Source of the DNA: Mesorhizobium sp. WSM4313
Lineage (GTDB): Bacteria > Pseudomonadota > Alphaproteobacteria > Rhizobiales > Rhizobiaceae
Length of the DNA: 64,000 nt
Assembly: GCF_002294725.1 (NCBI RefSeq)
Contig: NZ_NSFT01000007.1
Span: forward strand, 124,001-188,000
Direction of reading: 5' to 3'
The notes beneath the pieces are model-generated. The model did no database searches, was not told the DNA's origin, and was given only the letters and a program-made list of their open reading frames with translations. The translations under genes were made by a program, and so were the position numbers. Positions 15,728-24,541 of the stretch are shown piece after piece; the stretch's first letter is position 1; each line of letters starts with the position of its first letter.

Positions 15728-16465
15728 GTGGCGGTGGATTTCGACTTCTACCTTTCGACCATATGGAGCGTGCTGAAGGCGCTGCCGCTGACGCTCGAGA
15801 TCTGGTTCTTCGGCATCGCCTTCGGGCTCATCATCGCCACTGGCCTGACCTGGCTGCGGGCTTCCGGCTACAAATCGGGCGAGTATTTCACCCGCGTCTA
15901 TGTCTTCGTCTTCCGCGGCTCGCCGCTGCTGGTGCAGCTCTATCTGGTCTATTTCGGGCTCTCCCAGTTCGACTTCGTGCGCCACAGCCCGATCCTGTGG
16001 CCGATCCTGCGCGATCCGATGTATTGCACGATCGTCGCCATGGCCTTGAATACTGCGGCCTATGAGAGCGAGATTTTCCGCGGCGCGCTGCGCGCGGTGC
16101 CTGTCGGCCAGATCGAGGCGGCCAAGGCGTTCGGCATGTCGGCCTTCACCCGCTTCCGCCTCGTCACGCTGCCGATCGCGCTGCGGCTTGCGTTGCCGGC
16201 CTATTCGACCGAAATCATCCTCATGACCAAGGCGACCGCGCTGGCGTCCGTGGTCACCATTATGGAGATGATGGGAACGGCGCAGAAGATCCAGCATGAC
16301 ACGTTCCGGCCGATTGAGGTGCTGACCTGCGCCGGCGTGATCTACCTGCTTCTCAACCTGTCGATCGCCCGGCTGTTTGCCTGGGTCGAATACCGGCTGT
16401 CGCCGCATCTGCGTCCCCCGCCCGAGCAGAGCCAGCAAGTCAAACCCGTACCGGAGGTGTTGTGA
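15728..16465 (+). CDS. Polar amino acid ABC transporter, permease 2 (HisM/OccM-like)
   Basis: A 245-residue permease of the HisM type. YVFVFRGSPLLVQLYLVYFGL and GQIEAAKAFGMSAFTRFRLVTLPIALRLALPAYS are the typical segments. Two GTG starts are possible, 15728 and 15734; the second is better spaced from AGAGG and would shorten the protein by two residues. It begins 3 bases after the first permease and its stop overlaps the ATPase start by one base. Confidence 0.9.
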   Translation: MAVDFDFYLSTIWSVLKALPLTLEIWFFGIAFGLIIATGLTWLRASGYKSGEYFTRVYVFVFRGSPLLVQLYLVYFGLSQFDFVRHSPILWPILRDPMYCTIVAMALNTAAYESEIFRGALRAVPVGQIEAAKAFGMSAFTRFRLVTLPIALRLALPAYSTEIILMTKATALASVVTIMEMMGTAQKIQHDTFRPIEVLTCAGVIYLLLNLSIARLFAWVEYRLSPHLRPPPEQSQQVKPVPEVL

Positions 16466-17280
16466 TGTCGGCAAATGTCGCCGCTGCCGCGAAAGCCGCG
16501 CCGTCCTCCGATGAGACGCCAGCCATCAGCGTAAAGGATCTGCGCAAGTGCTTCGGCGATCATGAGGTGCTCAAGGGCATTTCGCTCGAGGCCCACAAGG
16601 GCGACGTCATCTCGATTCTCGGCTCCTCCGGGTCCGGCAAGAGCACGATGCTGCGCTGCATCAACCTCCTGGAGACCCCGGATTCCGGCGAAGTGCGGGT
16701 CGACGGCGAGCTCATAAAGATGAAGCGGAGTCGCGACGGCCACCAGATGCCCGCCGACATCCGCCAGGTGGAGCGGATCCGCGCCAACCTCGCCATGGTT
16801 TTCCAGAGCTTCAATCTCTGGTCCCACATGACCGTGCTGGAAAACCTCGTCGCCGCGCCGACGCATGTGCTGAAGCGGCCGCGCGCCGAGTGCCTGGAGC
16901 AGGCCGAGGCATTGCTGAAGCGCGTCGGCATATGGGAGCGCCGCAACTACTATCCGCCCCACATGTCCGGCGGCCAGCAGCAGCGCGCGGCAATCGCCCG
17001 CGCGCTGGCGATGAATCCGAAGGTGATGCTGTTCGACGAGCCGACATCGGCGCTCGATCCGGAACTGGTCGGCGAGGTGCTGCGCGTCATGCGCTCGCTC
17101 GCCGAAGAAGGACGCACCATGCTGGTCGTCACCCATGAGATGGGTTTTGCCCGCGACGTGTCGAGCAAGGTGATGTTCCTGCACAAGGGGGAGGTGGACT
17201 CGGCCGGCGAACCGAAGGAGATGTTCGCCAGGCCGCCGACGCCGCAGTTCAAGCAGTTCATCGCCAACTTCAATAAGTGA
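16465..17280 (+). CDS. Polar amino acid ABC transporter, ATPase (HisP/OccP-like)
   Basis: A 271-residue single-cassette ATPase. Walker A GSSGSGKST is at residues 53-61, then the Q-loop MVFQSFNLW, the signature MSGGQQQR and Walker B VMLFDEPTSALDPE, with the switch His in VVTHEMGFA. An N-terminal Ala-rich extension of about 20 residues precedes the cassette. The ATG at 16465 overlaps the permease stop (TGATG) and has GGAGG 7 bases upstream; a GTG one codon earlier is less likely. It energises the preceding permease pair. Confidence 0.92.
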   Translation: MSANVAAAAKAAPSSDETPAISVKDLRKCFGDHEVLKGISLEAHKGDVISILGSSGSGKSTMLRCINLLETPDSGEVRVDGELIKMKRSRDGHQMPADIRQVERIRANLAMVFQSFNLWSHMTVLENLVAAPTHVLKRPRAECLEQAEALLKRVGIWERRNYYPPHMSGGQQQRAAIARALAMNPKVMLFDEPTSALDPELVGEVLRVMRSLAEEGRTMLVVTHEMGFARDVSSKVMFLHKGEVDSAGEPKEMFARPPTPQFKQFIANFNK

Positions 17281-17285
17281 GGCGC

Positions 17286-17475
17286 GGCGCCACCTTCTCC
17301 CCTTGTGGGAGAAGGTGGCCGCGAAGCGGCCGGATGAGGGGTGCTGGAAGAAACGAGGCGCTGAAGAATAGGATGCGCACAGCGCTCATTTCGTCATCGC
17401 AGCGATCCTTCCAACACCCCTCATCCGTCTCGGCGCTGCGCGCCGATCCACCTTCTCCCACAAGGGGAGAAGGAG
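17286..17475. repeat. Inverted pair of dispersed intergenic repeats
   Basis: The left copy (about 17286-17345) begins with the dyad CCACCTTCTCCC / GGGAGAAGGTGG and ends near gatgaggggtg. A related copy in reverse orientation covers about 17411-17473 (cacccctcatccg to acaaggggagaagg). About 65 unique bases lie between. This is the RIME-like palindromic element type of rhizobia. It separates the transporter operon from the convergent phnN and could act as a bidirectional terminator. Confidence 0.7.
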
Positions 17476-17481
17476 AAGGTC

Positions 17482-18111
17482 TTAGATCATGTCCGACAGA
17501 TCCGAGAACGCCATCGCCTTGCGCAGCACCTCGGCGAAGCGTTCGCCGGCGATTTCCTTGTCGCCGCTGTTGTCGATCGAGGTCACGTCCGGTCCCGTCA
17601 GCTTTACGCTGGTGCTGCGCGCCAGGCGGGCAAGCACCTCGCCGCGCGATTCACGGCCGCGCGCCGCCAGCCGCTCGGCGAGGATCTCCGGCGTGGCGGT
17701 GATCTCGACCACGGCCAGATTGGCGTAGCGTTCGCGCAGCGCCGGGATGACCGCTCGGGAGACATTCGCCACGGCCACGTGGCCATTCGCCACGGCCCAG
17801 TCGACATCGGCAGGCAGGCCATAGCGCAGGCCGTGCGCGTCCCAGCACAGCGAGAAGGCGCCGTCCGCCTCCGCCTCGGCAAAGGCGGCATCCGCCAGCG
17901 TATCGTGGTCCTCGCTTGCCGTGTCGCTCGGCCGGGTGATGACGCGGCGCACGAATTCCAACCGCGTCTCGCCGGCAAAGCGCGCCTTGGCGTAGCCGAT
18001 CACCGTGTCCTTGCCGGCGCCGCTCGGCCCCACCACCGCGACGAAGACGCCGTTGCGGATCGGCAGGCTGTCGGCCAGCTCGCGCTCGATGAGAGCTGAG
18101 ACCATCATCAT
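17482..18111 (-). CDS. phnN: Ribose 1,5-bisphosphate phosphokinase PhnN
   Basis: A guanylate-kinase-like P-loop kinase of 209 residues; Walker A GPSGAGKDT is at 28-36. PhnN phosphorylates ribose 1,5-bisphosphate to PRPP, the salvage step at the end of C-P lyase phosphonate breakdown. The start at 18111 overlaps the phnM stop by 4 bases (ATGATGATG run; the exact Met is uncertain by two codons), so it is coupled to phnM. The operon order is DUF1045, phnM, phnN. The core C-P lyase genes phnGHIJKL are not in the window. Confidence 0.88.
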   Translation of the reverse strand: MMMVSALIERELADSLPIRNGVFVAVVGPSGAGKDTVIGYAKARFAGETRLEFVRRVITRPSDTASEDHDTLADAAFAEAEADGAFSLCWDAHGLRYGLPADVDWAVANGHVAVANVSRAVIPALRERYANLAVVEITATPEILAERLAARGRESRGEVLARLARSTSVKLTGPDVTSIDNSGDKEIAGERFAEVLRKAMAFSDLSDMI

Positions 18112-19247
18112 GCTACCCGGCTGCCCTGGCGCCACACGGTGCGCACGACCGGCACATGGTCGTCCACGCGCACCCGCACCAGGTCGGCACGGCGGCCGGG
18201 CTCGATGATGCCGCGGTCGGCGAGGCCGATCGCTTCGGCCGGGTTCTTCGAGACCATCGCGACCGCCTGCGGCAGCGAGATGCCCTCGACGACGTCGCCG
18301 AGGAAGAAGGCCGACTGGATCAGGCTGAAAGGGATGTAGTCGGACGACAGGATGTCGAGCAAGCCGTCGGCGGCGAGCGTGCGCGCCGAGACATTGCCGG
18401 AATGCGAGGCGCCGCGCATGACGTTTGGCGCGCCCATCAGCACGCCGAGGCCTGCGGCTTTCGAGGCCTTTGCCGCCTCTTGCGTCGTCGGGAACTCGGC
18501 GACGCGCACGCCCTGCTCGATCGCTTCGTCGACATGGCCGGCGGTCGCGTCGTCATGGCTCGCCAGCACGATGCCGCGCTCCTGGCAGGCGGCTGAGATG
18601 AAGACCCGGTTCGGACCGGAATTGCGGGCCGATTCGGCCATCCGCTTCTCGCAGAATTTCTGGAAGTCGCGGTCCGTCAGCTTCAGTTTGCGCTGGTAGT
18701 AGTAGGCATAGGTCTCGAGGTTGACGAACTGGCGCTGTCCGGGCGCGTGATCCATCAGCGAGGCGAGCTTAACCCGCTCGTCGGTCTCGAAATTGGCGAA
18801 AGCCTCGAGGCAGTCCGGCGCCGAGACCTCGCAGCGCAGGTGGATGAAATGGTCGGCCCTGAGCCGATCCTGGCGCACGCTGTCCTCGATCGCGTCGGCC
18901 AGCTTGCGAACATCGTCGGATTTCAGGTCGGCATCCTCGTCCATGCCGACGCGCAAGGCGTCGAGCACCGTCGTGATACCGGCGGTGGCGACCTGGGCGT
19001 CATGGGCAAGCACGGCGGCGATCGGGTTCCAGCGCACTTTCGGACGCGGCGCGTAATGGCCCTCGAGGTGATCGGTGTGCAGCTCGACAAGGCCCGGGAT
19101 GATGTAGTCGCCGCCCATATCCTCGCCGATGCGGACAGCACCCGGCTCGACGGCGGCAATCAGGCCGTCGCGCAACAAAAGCGAGCCTTCGACGATTTCG
19201 TCGGGCAGCACGATGCGGGCATTGGTGAGAACGGTTTCGGCGGTCAT
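18108..19247 (-). CDS. phnM: Alpha-D-ribose 1-methylphosphonate 5-triphosphate diphosphatase PhnM
   Basis: A 379-residue amidohydrolase-superfamily metalloenzyme. The metal site HTDHLEGH starts at about residue 57, and FISAACQERGIVLASHDDATAGHVDEA carries the later metal ligands; GAPNVMRGASHSGNVSA is a PhnM hallmark. It removes pyrophosphate from ribose 1-methylphosphonate 5-triphosphate before the C-P lyase step. The ATG at 19247 is preferred over 19271, which would fall against the upstream gene's stop. It lies 20 bases after the DUF1045 gene and overlaps phnN. Confidence 0.92.
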   Translation of the reverse strand: MTAETVLTNARIVLPDEIVEGSLLLRDGLIAAVEPGAVRIGEDMGGDYIIPGLVELHTDHLEGHYAPRPKVRWNPIAAVLAHDAQVATAGITTVLDALRVGMDEDADLKSDDVRKLADAIEDSVRQDRLRADHFIHLRCEVSAPDCLEAFANFETDERVKLASLMDHAPGQRQFVNLETYAYYYQRKLKLTDRDFQKFCEKRMAESARNSGPNRVFISAACQERGIVLASHDDATAGHVDEAIEQGVRVAEFPTTQEAAKASKAAGLGVLMGAPNVMRGASHSGNVSARTLAADGLLDILSSDYIPFSLIQSAFFLGDVVEGISLPQAVAMVSKNPAEAIGLADRGIIEPGRRADLVRVRVDDHVPVVRTVWRQGSRVA

Positions 19248-19267
19248 CGAGGGCGGTCCTATATCAA

Positions 19268-19975
19268 TCAAGCTGTTTTGCGGGCGGGGCTACGGCCAAG
19301 CGTATGATGGGAAAGCACCATGAACGGGGCGCCGGGCTCGCTTTCGACGAACAATGTCAGCGCATCCACCGGCACCGGCTGCCGCAGCACATCGGCGAAC
19401 AGGCCGTCGATCGCTGCACGAAGACGTGGGCTTTCCTGTGGCCCGACCCGCCCCGACAGCGTCATGTGGAAGCGGAACGTGTCGAAGACGTAAGGATAAC
19501 CCCATTGGCAGAGGTTGCGGAACTCGTCCGGCTTCAGCGCATCGGGACTGCGGCGCTCGATCTCGGCCTCCGTCAGCGGCGCGCGGAACGGATCGAAGGC
19601 GCGCACCACCTCGCCGGCGAAATCGTTGAGTGGCGCAAACTGCGCTTCCGGCACCAGCGCGAAAAAGCCGTCGATCTGGCCGACGACGAGACGCGGGATG
19701 ATCACAGGCGGCGTCGCCTCGGCGAAAGCGTCGAGCGCGGCGCGCAGCGAAGCTTCCGTCTCGTTCGGCGCCAGCCGGAACGGCGCCTTCAACGTCGCAT
19801 GGAATCCGTAGCGCCGGGCAGAGGCAGTATGGAAAGCGACTTCCGCGGCCGACAGATCGCCCACAGCCTCGACCGGCCGCGTCGCCGCGCCAAACGGGTC
19901 GCGGCCCAGCCAGTTGGCGGCAATGCGCGCCAGCTTCTCGTCCTGCCCCGGGGTGTAGTAGATCGCGTAGCGCAT
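19268..19975 (-). CDS. DUF1045 phosphonate-operon protein (2H phosphoesterase-like)
   Basis: A 235-residue protein of the DUF1045 family, found next to phnM and phnN in many alphaproteobacteria. Two H-x-T-L motifs are present, HATL at residues 59-62 and HMTL in FRFHMTLSGR near 168, which define the 2H cyclic phosphodiesterase fold. A role in handling the cyclic ribose phosphate made by C-P lyase is a reasonable inference but not shown by sequence. It is first in the phn sub-operon, with its promoter probably between 19976 and 20220. Confidence 0.8.
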   Translation of the reverse strand: MRYAIYYTPGQDEKLARIAANWLGRDPFGAATRPVEAVGDLSAAEVAFHTASARRYGFHATLKAPFRLAPNETEASLRAALDAFAEATPPVIIPRLVVGQIDGFFALVPEAQFAPLNDFAGEVVRAFDPFRAPLTEAEIERRSPDALKPDEFRNLCQWGYPYVFDTFRFHMTLSGRVGPQESPRLRAAIDGLFADVLRQPVPVDALTLFVESEPGAPFMVLSHHTLGRSPARKTA

Positions 19976-20220
19976 GGGCGTTCCTCGTCAAGCGCGCTGC
20001 GCGCCCCAAAGGAATATGCGACGCGCTTCAAGTCATTGTCTTGGCAAGTCGTGGCCCAAACGCCGGAGCGCTTGCGGCGACATGCACCGGAACCGCTGCC
20101 ATAGGTGATTTCCATGACGGATTGACGAAGCTTTCGTGGGTTTTCGAAGGCAAGTCCAGCACGGAGCTCGTTAGCCGACGATTTTTCCGGGCTGGACCAA
20201 CGGCTTTGCCGGCGTGCCGA

Positions 20221-21033
20221 TCAGGCCTTCATCAGCCATTCATGCTCGGCCGCGTTGTGGAATTTCCACGTCCGCTTCGGTCCGGCCATGACATTGAGGT
20301 AATAAAGATCGTAGCCGTGGCAGGCGGCGCAAGGGTGATAGCCCTTGGGCACCAGCACGACATCGCCGTCCTCGATCGCCATCGCCTCGTCCAGTTCGCG
20401 CACGCCGTTGCGGTCGGCATCGGTGTAGACGCGTTGGAAGGCAAAGCCCTGCGGCGGGTTGAGGCGGTGATAATAGGTCTCCTCGAGATAGGATTCGGCC
20501 GGTAGGTTGTCCTGGTCGTGCTTGTGCGGCGGATAGCTCGACGTGTGGCCGCCGGGCGTGATCACCTCGACCACCAGCAGCGAATCCGCCGGCTTGCCCT
20601 CGGGCAGGATGTTGGTGACGTAGCGCGTGTTGGTGCCCTTGCCGCGCACCTCTTGGCCGAGATCGTCAGGTCCGATGACGCGCACCGGCAGACGGCCACC
20701 GAGGCCGGGCGCCGAGCAGACGGCGAGTTCCAGCTCGGTATCGGCGGTCACCGACCAGTCGGCGCCTTGCGGCACATAGACCGACCACGGCTTGCCTTCG
20801 AAGGGCGACATGCGCTCGCCGAGCAGGCCGAGATCCTTGCCGCCGGCCGATGCCTTGCCCTTGCCGGTGACGAACACCAGGCAGACCTCGCGCTCGCCGG
20901 TTTTGCCGGACACCGTCTCGCCCGGACGAAGCCGATGCAGGTCGAAACCGACATAGGTCCAGCCGGCGCTTTGCGGCGTGACATGAGCGACATGGCCGTG
21001 GCCCTTGTCGGCCTTGACGAGCAGTTTCGACAT
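20221..21033 (-). CDS. iolB: 5-deoxy-glucuronate isomerase IolB
   Basis: A 270-residue double-cupin enzyme that converts 5-deoxy-D-glucuronate to 5-dehydro-2-deoxy-D-gluconate (DKG) in myo-inositol breakdown. The metal site is visible as HKH at 170-172 (PPHKHDQDNLPAESYLEETYYHR) with another His in PKGYHPCAACHGYDLYYLNVMAG. AGGAG lies just upstream of the ATG at 21033. It is separated from iolE by about 680 bp that include a small membrane-protein gene and repeats, so it likely has its own promoter. Confidence 0.93.
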   Translation of the reverse strand: MSKLLVKADKGHGHVAHVTPQSAGWTYVGFDLHRLRPGETVSGKTGEREVCLVFVTGKGKASAGGKDLGLLGERMSPFEGKPWSVYVPQGADWSVTADTELELAVCSAPGLGGRLPVRVIGPDDLGQEVRGKGTNTRYVTNILPEGKPADSLLVVEVITPGGHTSSYPPHKHDQDNLPAESYLEETYYHRLNPPQGFAFQRVYTDADRNGVRELDEAMAIEDGDVVLVPKGYHPCAACHGYDLYYLNVMAGPKRTWKFHNAAEHEWLMKA

Positions 21034-21130
21034 TTTTTGGCTCTCCTAATTCCTGGGCGCCCCATTGGCGCAGCTAAGAATCCGATGGACTATCGCGAAA
21101 ACCTTGGAGATTGGCCGGTTCCCTCGCAAC

Positions 21131-21350
21131 GTCGTCATTCTAGGGCGGAGCAAGGAGCGAAGCGACGCGCGCAGACCCTAGAATCCATGCCGTTACACCT
21201 GCCGTAGAATGCAGCGGTGCAGAAAGAGGCTGTCTGGGCCGGCGTTTCGGCGCCATTGTCTGCACCGTCGCGACACGTCAAAGTCATGGCATGGATCCTA
21301 GGGTCTGCGCTACGTCGCTGCGCTCCTTGCTCCGCCCTAGGATGACGAAG
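21131..21350. repeat. Inverted pair of dispersed intergenic repeats
   Basis: A unit of about 60 bases (21131-21196, with tagggcggagcaaggagcg) recurs in reverse orientation at 21288-21350 (cgctccttgctccgcccta). The copies are near-identical inverted repeats with about 90 bases between them. Within 21034-21437 this repeat pair is the main content; a promoter for iolB should lie near 21040-21130, but no clear boxes or GGAA-N6-TTCC site were found. Confidence 0.75.
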
Positions 21351-21437
21351 CGAGGGGCGTTTCGGCTAATCGCCAACGCATGCGATCCGCCATGCACGCA
21401 GTATCCGATCCGTAGACGCTTCTGAGCCATGGATTAG

Positions 21438-21650
21438 TCACTCCTTCGGTCCGGGTTCGGCCTTGTTCTCCTCAATCGGCTTATAGAGATAGAAAAACTG
21501 CCACACGGCATAGCCGGCGAAGCCCAGCGCGATGACGCCCCAGAACGGCGTGCCGGACGCGAATTCGATCACCGACCAGACCAGGCAGACCGCGACGACC
21601 GCGATACGGCGCCACAGCGGCCGGAAGAAGGGATGCTCATAGTCTTTCAT
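21438..21650 (-). CDS. Small membrane protein, DUF3329-like
   Basis: A protein of about 70 residues starting MKDYEHPFFRPLWRR with two predicted membrane helices (IAVVAVCLVWSVIEFASG and FWGVIALGFAGYAVWQFFYLY) and a charged C-terminus. The ATG at 21650 is preferred; a start at 21674 adds eight residues. Small rhizobial proteins of this shape are usually filed under DUF3329, which I assign by resemblance. No function is known. It lies between iolB and iolE on the same strand but is not obviously part of the pathway. Confidence 0.65.
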   Translation of the reverse strand: MKDYEHPFFRPLWRRIAVVAVCLVWSVIEFASGTPFWGVIALGFAGYAVWQFFYLYKPIEENKAEPGPKE

Positions 21651-21714
21651 CGCGCCAATCCAGGATTTGCCCAAAGCACAACGGATAAACCGGGCGCCCC
21701 GACTAATCCACTGC

Positions 21715-22629
21715 TCAGGCCGGAAAACCCTGCGTCTCGACCGTATAGCCGGCGGCCGTCATCACCCGCATAAGTTCCTTGTGGCCGACCTGGGCCATCT
21801 TGAGCGGCGGGTTCTTCTTCGGATCCTGCTCGGCCTCGACCACGAACCAGCCTTCATAGCCATGATCGGCGAAACGCTGGACAATCGCCCCGAAGTCGAG
21901 TGAGCCGTCGCCCGGCACGGTGAAGGCGCCGAGCGCCACGGCGTCGAGGAAGGACTGTTTCGCGCGGTCGAGCCTGTCGATCACGCCCATGCGAACATCC
22001 TTCACATGGACGTGGTTGATGCGCTTGTGGTGATTGTCAATGGCGCGCAGCACGTCGCCGCCGGCAAAGGCGAGATGGCCGGCATCGAGCAGCAGCGGAA
22101 TGCCTTCGCCGGAGTTGCGCATGAAGGCGTCGAGCTCCGGCTCGGTCTCGACCACCGCCGCCATGTGGTGATGGTAGGAGAGCGGCATGCCTTGCTCAGC
22201 GCACCACTCGCCGAACTCGGTGACGCGCCGGCCGTAAGCCTTCATCTCGTCGGCGGAAAGTTTCGGCTTGGTGGCCAGAGGCTTGGAGCGGTCGCCCTGG
22301 ATGGACCGGCCGACCTCGCCATAGACGATGCAGGGCGCATCGACCGCCTTGAACAGGTCGATCATCGGCTGGATGCGGTCCTTGTTCCGGGAGATGTCCT
22401 CGTTGACAAGCGTGCCTGAGAACCAGCCGCCGCAAAGCGTGACGTCGGCCTCCTTCAGGATCGGCAGCATCACCTTCGGATCATTGGGGAAGCGGCGGCC
22501 CATCTCCATACCGGTGAAGCCGGCCGAGCGCGACTGGCGCAAACATTCCTCCAGCGACACGTCATCGCTCAATTCCACGAGATCGTCATTCCACCATGCG
22601 ATGGGGGACATGCCCAGTTTGGCTTTCAA
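21715..22629 (-). CDS. iolE: Myo-inosose-2 dehydratase IolE
   Basis: A 304-residue TIM-barrel (xylose-isomerase-like) enzyme that dehydrates scyllo-inosose to trihydroxycyclohexane-1,2-dione. Diagnostic stretches are KAKLGMSPIAWWNDDLVELSD at the N-terminus, PLSYHHHMAAVVETE in the middle and GSLDFGAIVQRFADHGYEGW near the end. The start is a TTG at 22629 with GGAG 8 bases upstream; the frame stays open upstream but without family similarity. It follows iolD with a 35-base gap in the iolC-iolD-iolE operon. Confidence 0.9.
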   Translation of the reverse strand: MKAKLGMSPIAWWNDDLVELSDDVSLEECLRQSRSAGFTGMEMGRRFPNDPKVMLPILKEADVTLCGGWFSGTLVNEDISRNKDRIQPMIDLFKAVDAPCIVYGEVGRSIQGDRSKPLATKPKLSADEMKAYGRRVTEFGEWCAEQGMPLSYHHHMAAVVETEPELDAFMRNSGEGIPLLLDAGHLAFAGGDVLRAIDNHHKRINHVHVKDVRMGVIDRLDRAKQSFLDAVALGAFTVPGDGSLDFGAIVQRFADHGYEGWFVVEAEQDPKKNPPLKMAQVGHKELMRVMTAAGYTVETQGFPA

Positions 22630-22664
22630 GTCGTCACTCCAATGTCGGTTCGTTGCGAGCCGGT

Positions 22665-24509
22665 TCAGCCCTGACGGCTGCCCACGGCTTCCTCGTATTT
22701 CTTGCGCGCGGCATTGACTTCGCGTCGCGACGAGACTTCCGGCACGGCGACATCCCACCAATGGCCGCCGGCCTCGGTCGAGACCAGCGGGTCGGTGTCG
22801 ATGACCAGCACCGTCGTCCTGTCGTTCTTCTTCGCCTTGGCCAGTCCCGTCTCCAGCTCGGCGATCGACGCTACCTTCTCGGCCGCGGCACCTAAGCTTG
22901 CCGCATGCGCGGCGAAGTCGACGTCAGGCATCACCTCGTGGCGCGCGTCCTTCAGGAGATTGTTGAAGTTGGCGCCGCCGGTCGCCATCTGCAGCCGGTT
23001 GATGCAGCCATAGCCGCGATTGTCGAGCAAAACGATGGTGAGCTTCAGGCCAAGCATCACCGAAGTGGCGATCTCGGAATTGAGCATCAGATAGGAGCCG
23101 TCGCCGACCATGACGACCACCTCCTGGTCGGGCTTCGCCATCTTGACGCCGAGCCCGCCGGCGATCTCGTAGCCCATGGTCGAGAAGCCGTATTCGGCAT
23201 GGTAGGAGCCCGGCGCGCCGGCCTGCCAGAGCTTGTGCAATTCGCCGGGCAGACCGCCCGCGGCATGCAGCAGCGTGACGCCCGAGCCCATGGCGCGCTG
23301 CACGGCGCCGATCACTTGCGCATCGGACGGATAGGCGGCGTTGGTCGATGCAGTCACCTTGGCGGCGGCGGCCTGCCACTCCGTCTTGCCCTTCAATGCA
23401 TTGTCGGTCCACGCGGCCGGCGCCTTCCAGCCCTTCAGCGCGGCGGACAGCTCGGCAAGCCCTTCGGCCGCGTCGGCGACCAGCGGCAGCGCCCAATGCT
23501 TGCCGGCGTCGAAGACCTGGGTATTGAAGCCAATAATGGTGCGGCCGGCATTCTTGAACAGCGCCCAGGAGCCGGTGGTGAAATCCTGCAGCCTGGTGCC
23601 GACCGCTAGCACGACATCGGCCTCTTCCGCCAGCCGGTTGGCGGCCGACGTGCCGGTGACGCCGACCGCCGCCATGTTGAGCGGATGGTCGTCGGGCAAC
23701 GAGGATTTGCCGCCCTGGGTCTCACAGACCGGAATTCCGGCGCCCTGCACCAGCTTGGCGAGCTCGTCCGAAGCCTGCGAATACAGCACCCCGCCGCCCG
23801 CGATCACCAGCGGCTTCTTGGCGCCCTTCAGCGCCGCGACGGCTGCCGCCAGCTCGTTGCGGTCCGGGCGCAGCCGGCGCGGTGTCCAGACGCGCTCGGC
23901 GAACAGGCTTTCGGGATAATCATAGGCTTCGGCCTGCACGTCCTGGCAGAGCGAAAGCGTCACCGGGCCGCATTCGGCCGGATCGGTCAGCACCTGCATG
24001 GCGCGGTTCAGCGCCGGGATGATCTGCTCCGGCCGCGTGATGCGGTCGAAATAGCGCGATACGGGACGGAAGCAGTCATTGACGCTCGCCGTGCCGTCGG
24101 AGAAATCCTCGGCCTGCTGCAGCACCGGGTCGGGCAGGCGGTTGGCGAAGACATCGCCGGGCAAAAACAGGACGGGCAACCGGTTCACATGCGCGAGCGC
24201 GGCCGCCGTCACCATGTTCAGCGCGCCGGGGCCGATCGAAGAGGTCGCCGCCATGAAGCGGCGGCGGAAGTTCGCCTTGCCGTAGGCAATCGCGGCATGC
24301 GCCATCGCCTGCTCGTTATGGGCGCGGAAAGTCGGCAGCTCGTCGCGGACCTGGTAGAGCGCCTCGCCAATGCCCGCGACATTGCCATGGCCGAAGATGG
24401 CCCAGACGCCGCCGAAGATCGGCACCTTCTTCCCGTCGATCTCGGTCATTTGCCGGCTGAGGAAGCGGGTCAGCGCCTGCGCCATCGTCAGGCGGATTGT
24501 CTTGCTCAT
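22665..24509 (-). CDS. iolD: 3D-(3,5/4)-trihydroxycyclohexane-1,2-dione hydrolase IolD
   Basis: A 614-residue thiamine-diphosphate enzyme with the three-domain acetolactate-synthase-like layout. It hydrolyses the ring dione to 5-deoxy-glucuronate. The ThDP/Mg motif is GDGSYLMLNSEIATS, ending at LLDNRGYGC near residue 510, and IFGHGNVAGIGEAL is the conserved N-terminal region with the catalytic glutamate shortly after. The ATG at 24509 has GGAGGAG upstream. It follows iolC closely (33 bases between the iolC stop and this start). Confidence 0.94.
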   Translation of the reverse strand: MSKTIRLTMAQALTRFLSRQMTEIDGKKVPIFGGVWAIFGHGNVAGIGEALYQVRDELPTFRAHNEQAMAHAAIAYGKANFRRRFMAATSSIGPGALNMVTAAALAHVNRLPVLFLPGDVFANRLPDPVLQQAEDFSDGTASVNDCFRPVSRYFDRITRPEQIIPALNRAMQVLTDPAECGPVTLSLCQDVQAEAYDYPESLFAERVWTPRRLRPDRNELAAAVAALKGAKKPLVIAGGGVLYSQASDELAKLVQGAGIPVCETQGGKSSLPDDHPLNMAAVGVTGTSAANRLAEEADVVLAVGTRLQDFTTGSWALFKNAGRTIIGFNTQVFDAGKHWALPLVADAAEGLAELSAALKGWKAPAAWTDNALKGKTEWQAAAAKVTASTNAAYPSDAQVIGAVQRAMGSGVTLLHAAGGLPGELHKLWQAGAPGSYHAEYGFSTMGYEIAGGLGVKMAKPDQEVVVMVGDGSYLMLNSEIATSVMLGLKLTIVLLDNRGYGCINRLQMATGGANFNNLLKDARHEVMPDVDFAAHAASLGAAAEKVASIAELETGLAKAKKNDRTTVLVIDTDPLVSTEAGGHWWDVAVPEVSSRREVNAARKKYEEAVGSRQG

Positions 24510-24541
24510 GGTGTCTCCTCCGCAGTCCTTCAGCGGTCTTG

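Noticed and set aside
14951-16474. 507-codon minus-strand frame opposite the amino acid permeases
   Set aside because: Antisense shadow of two well-supported permease genes.
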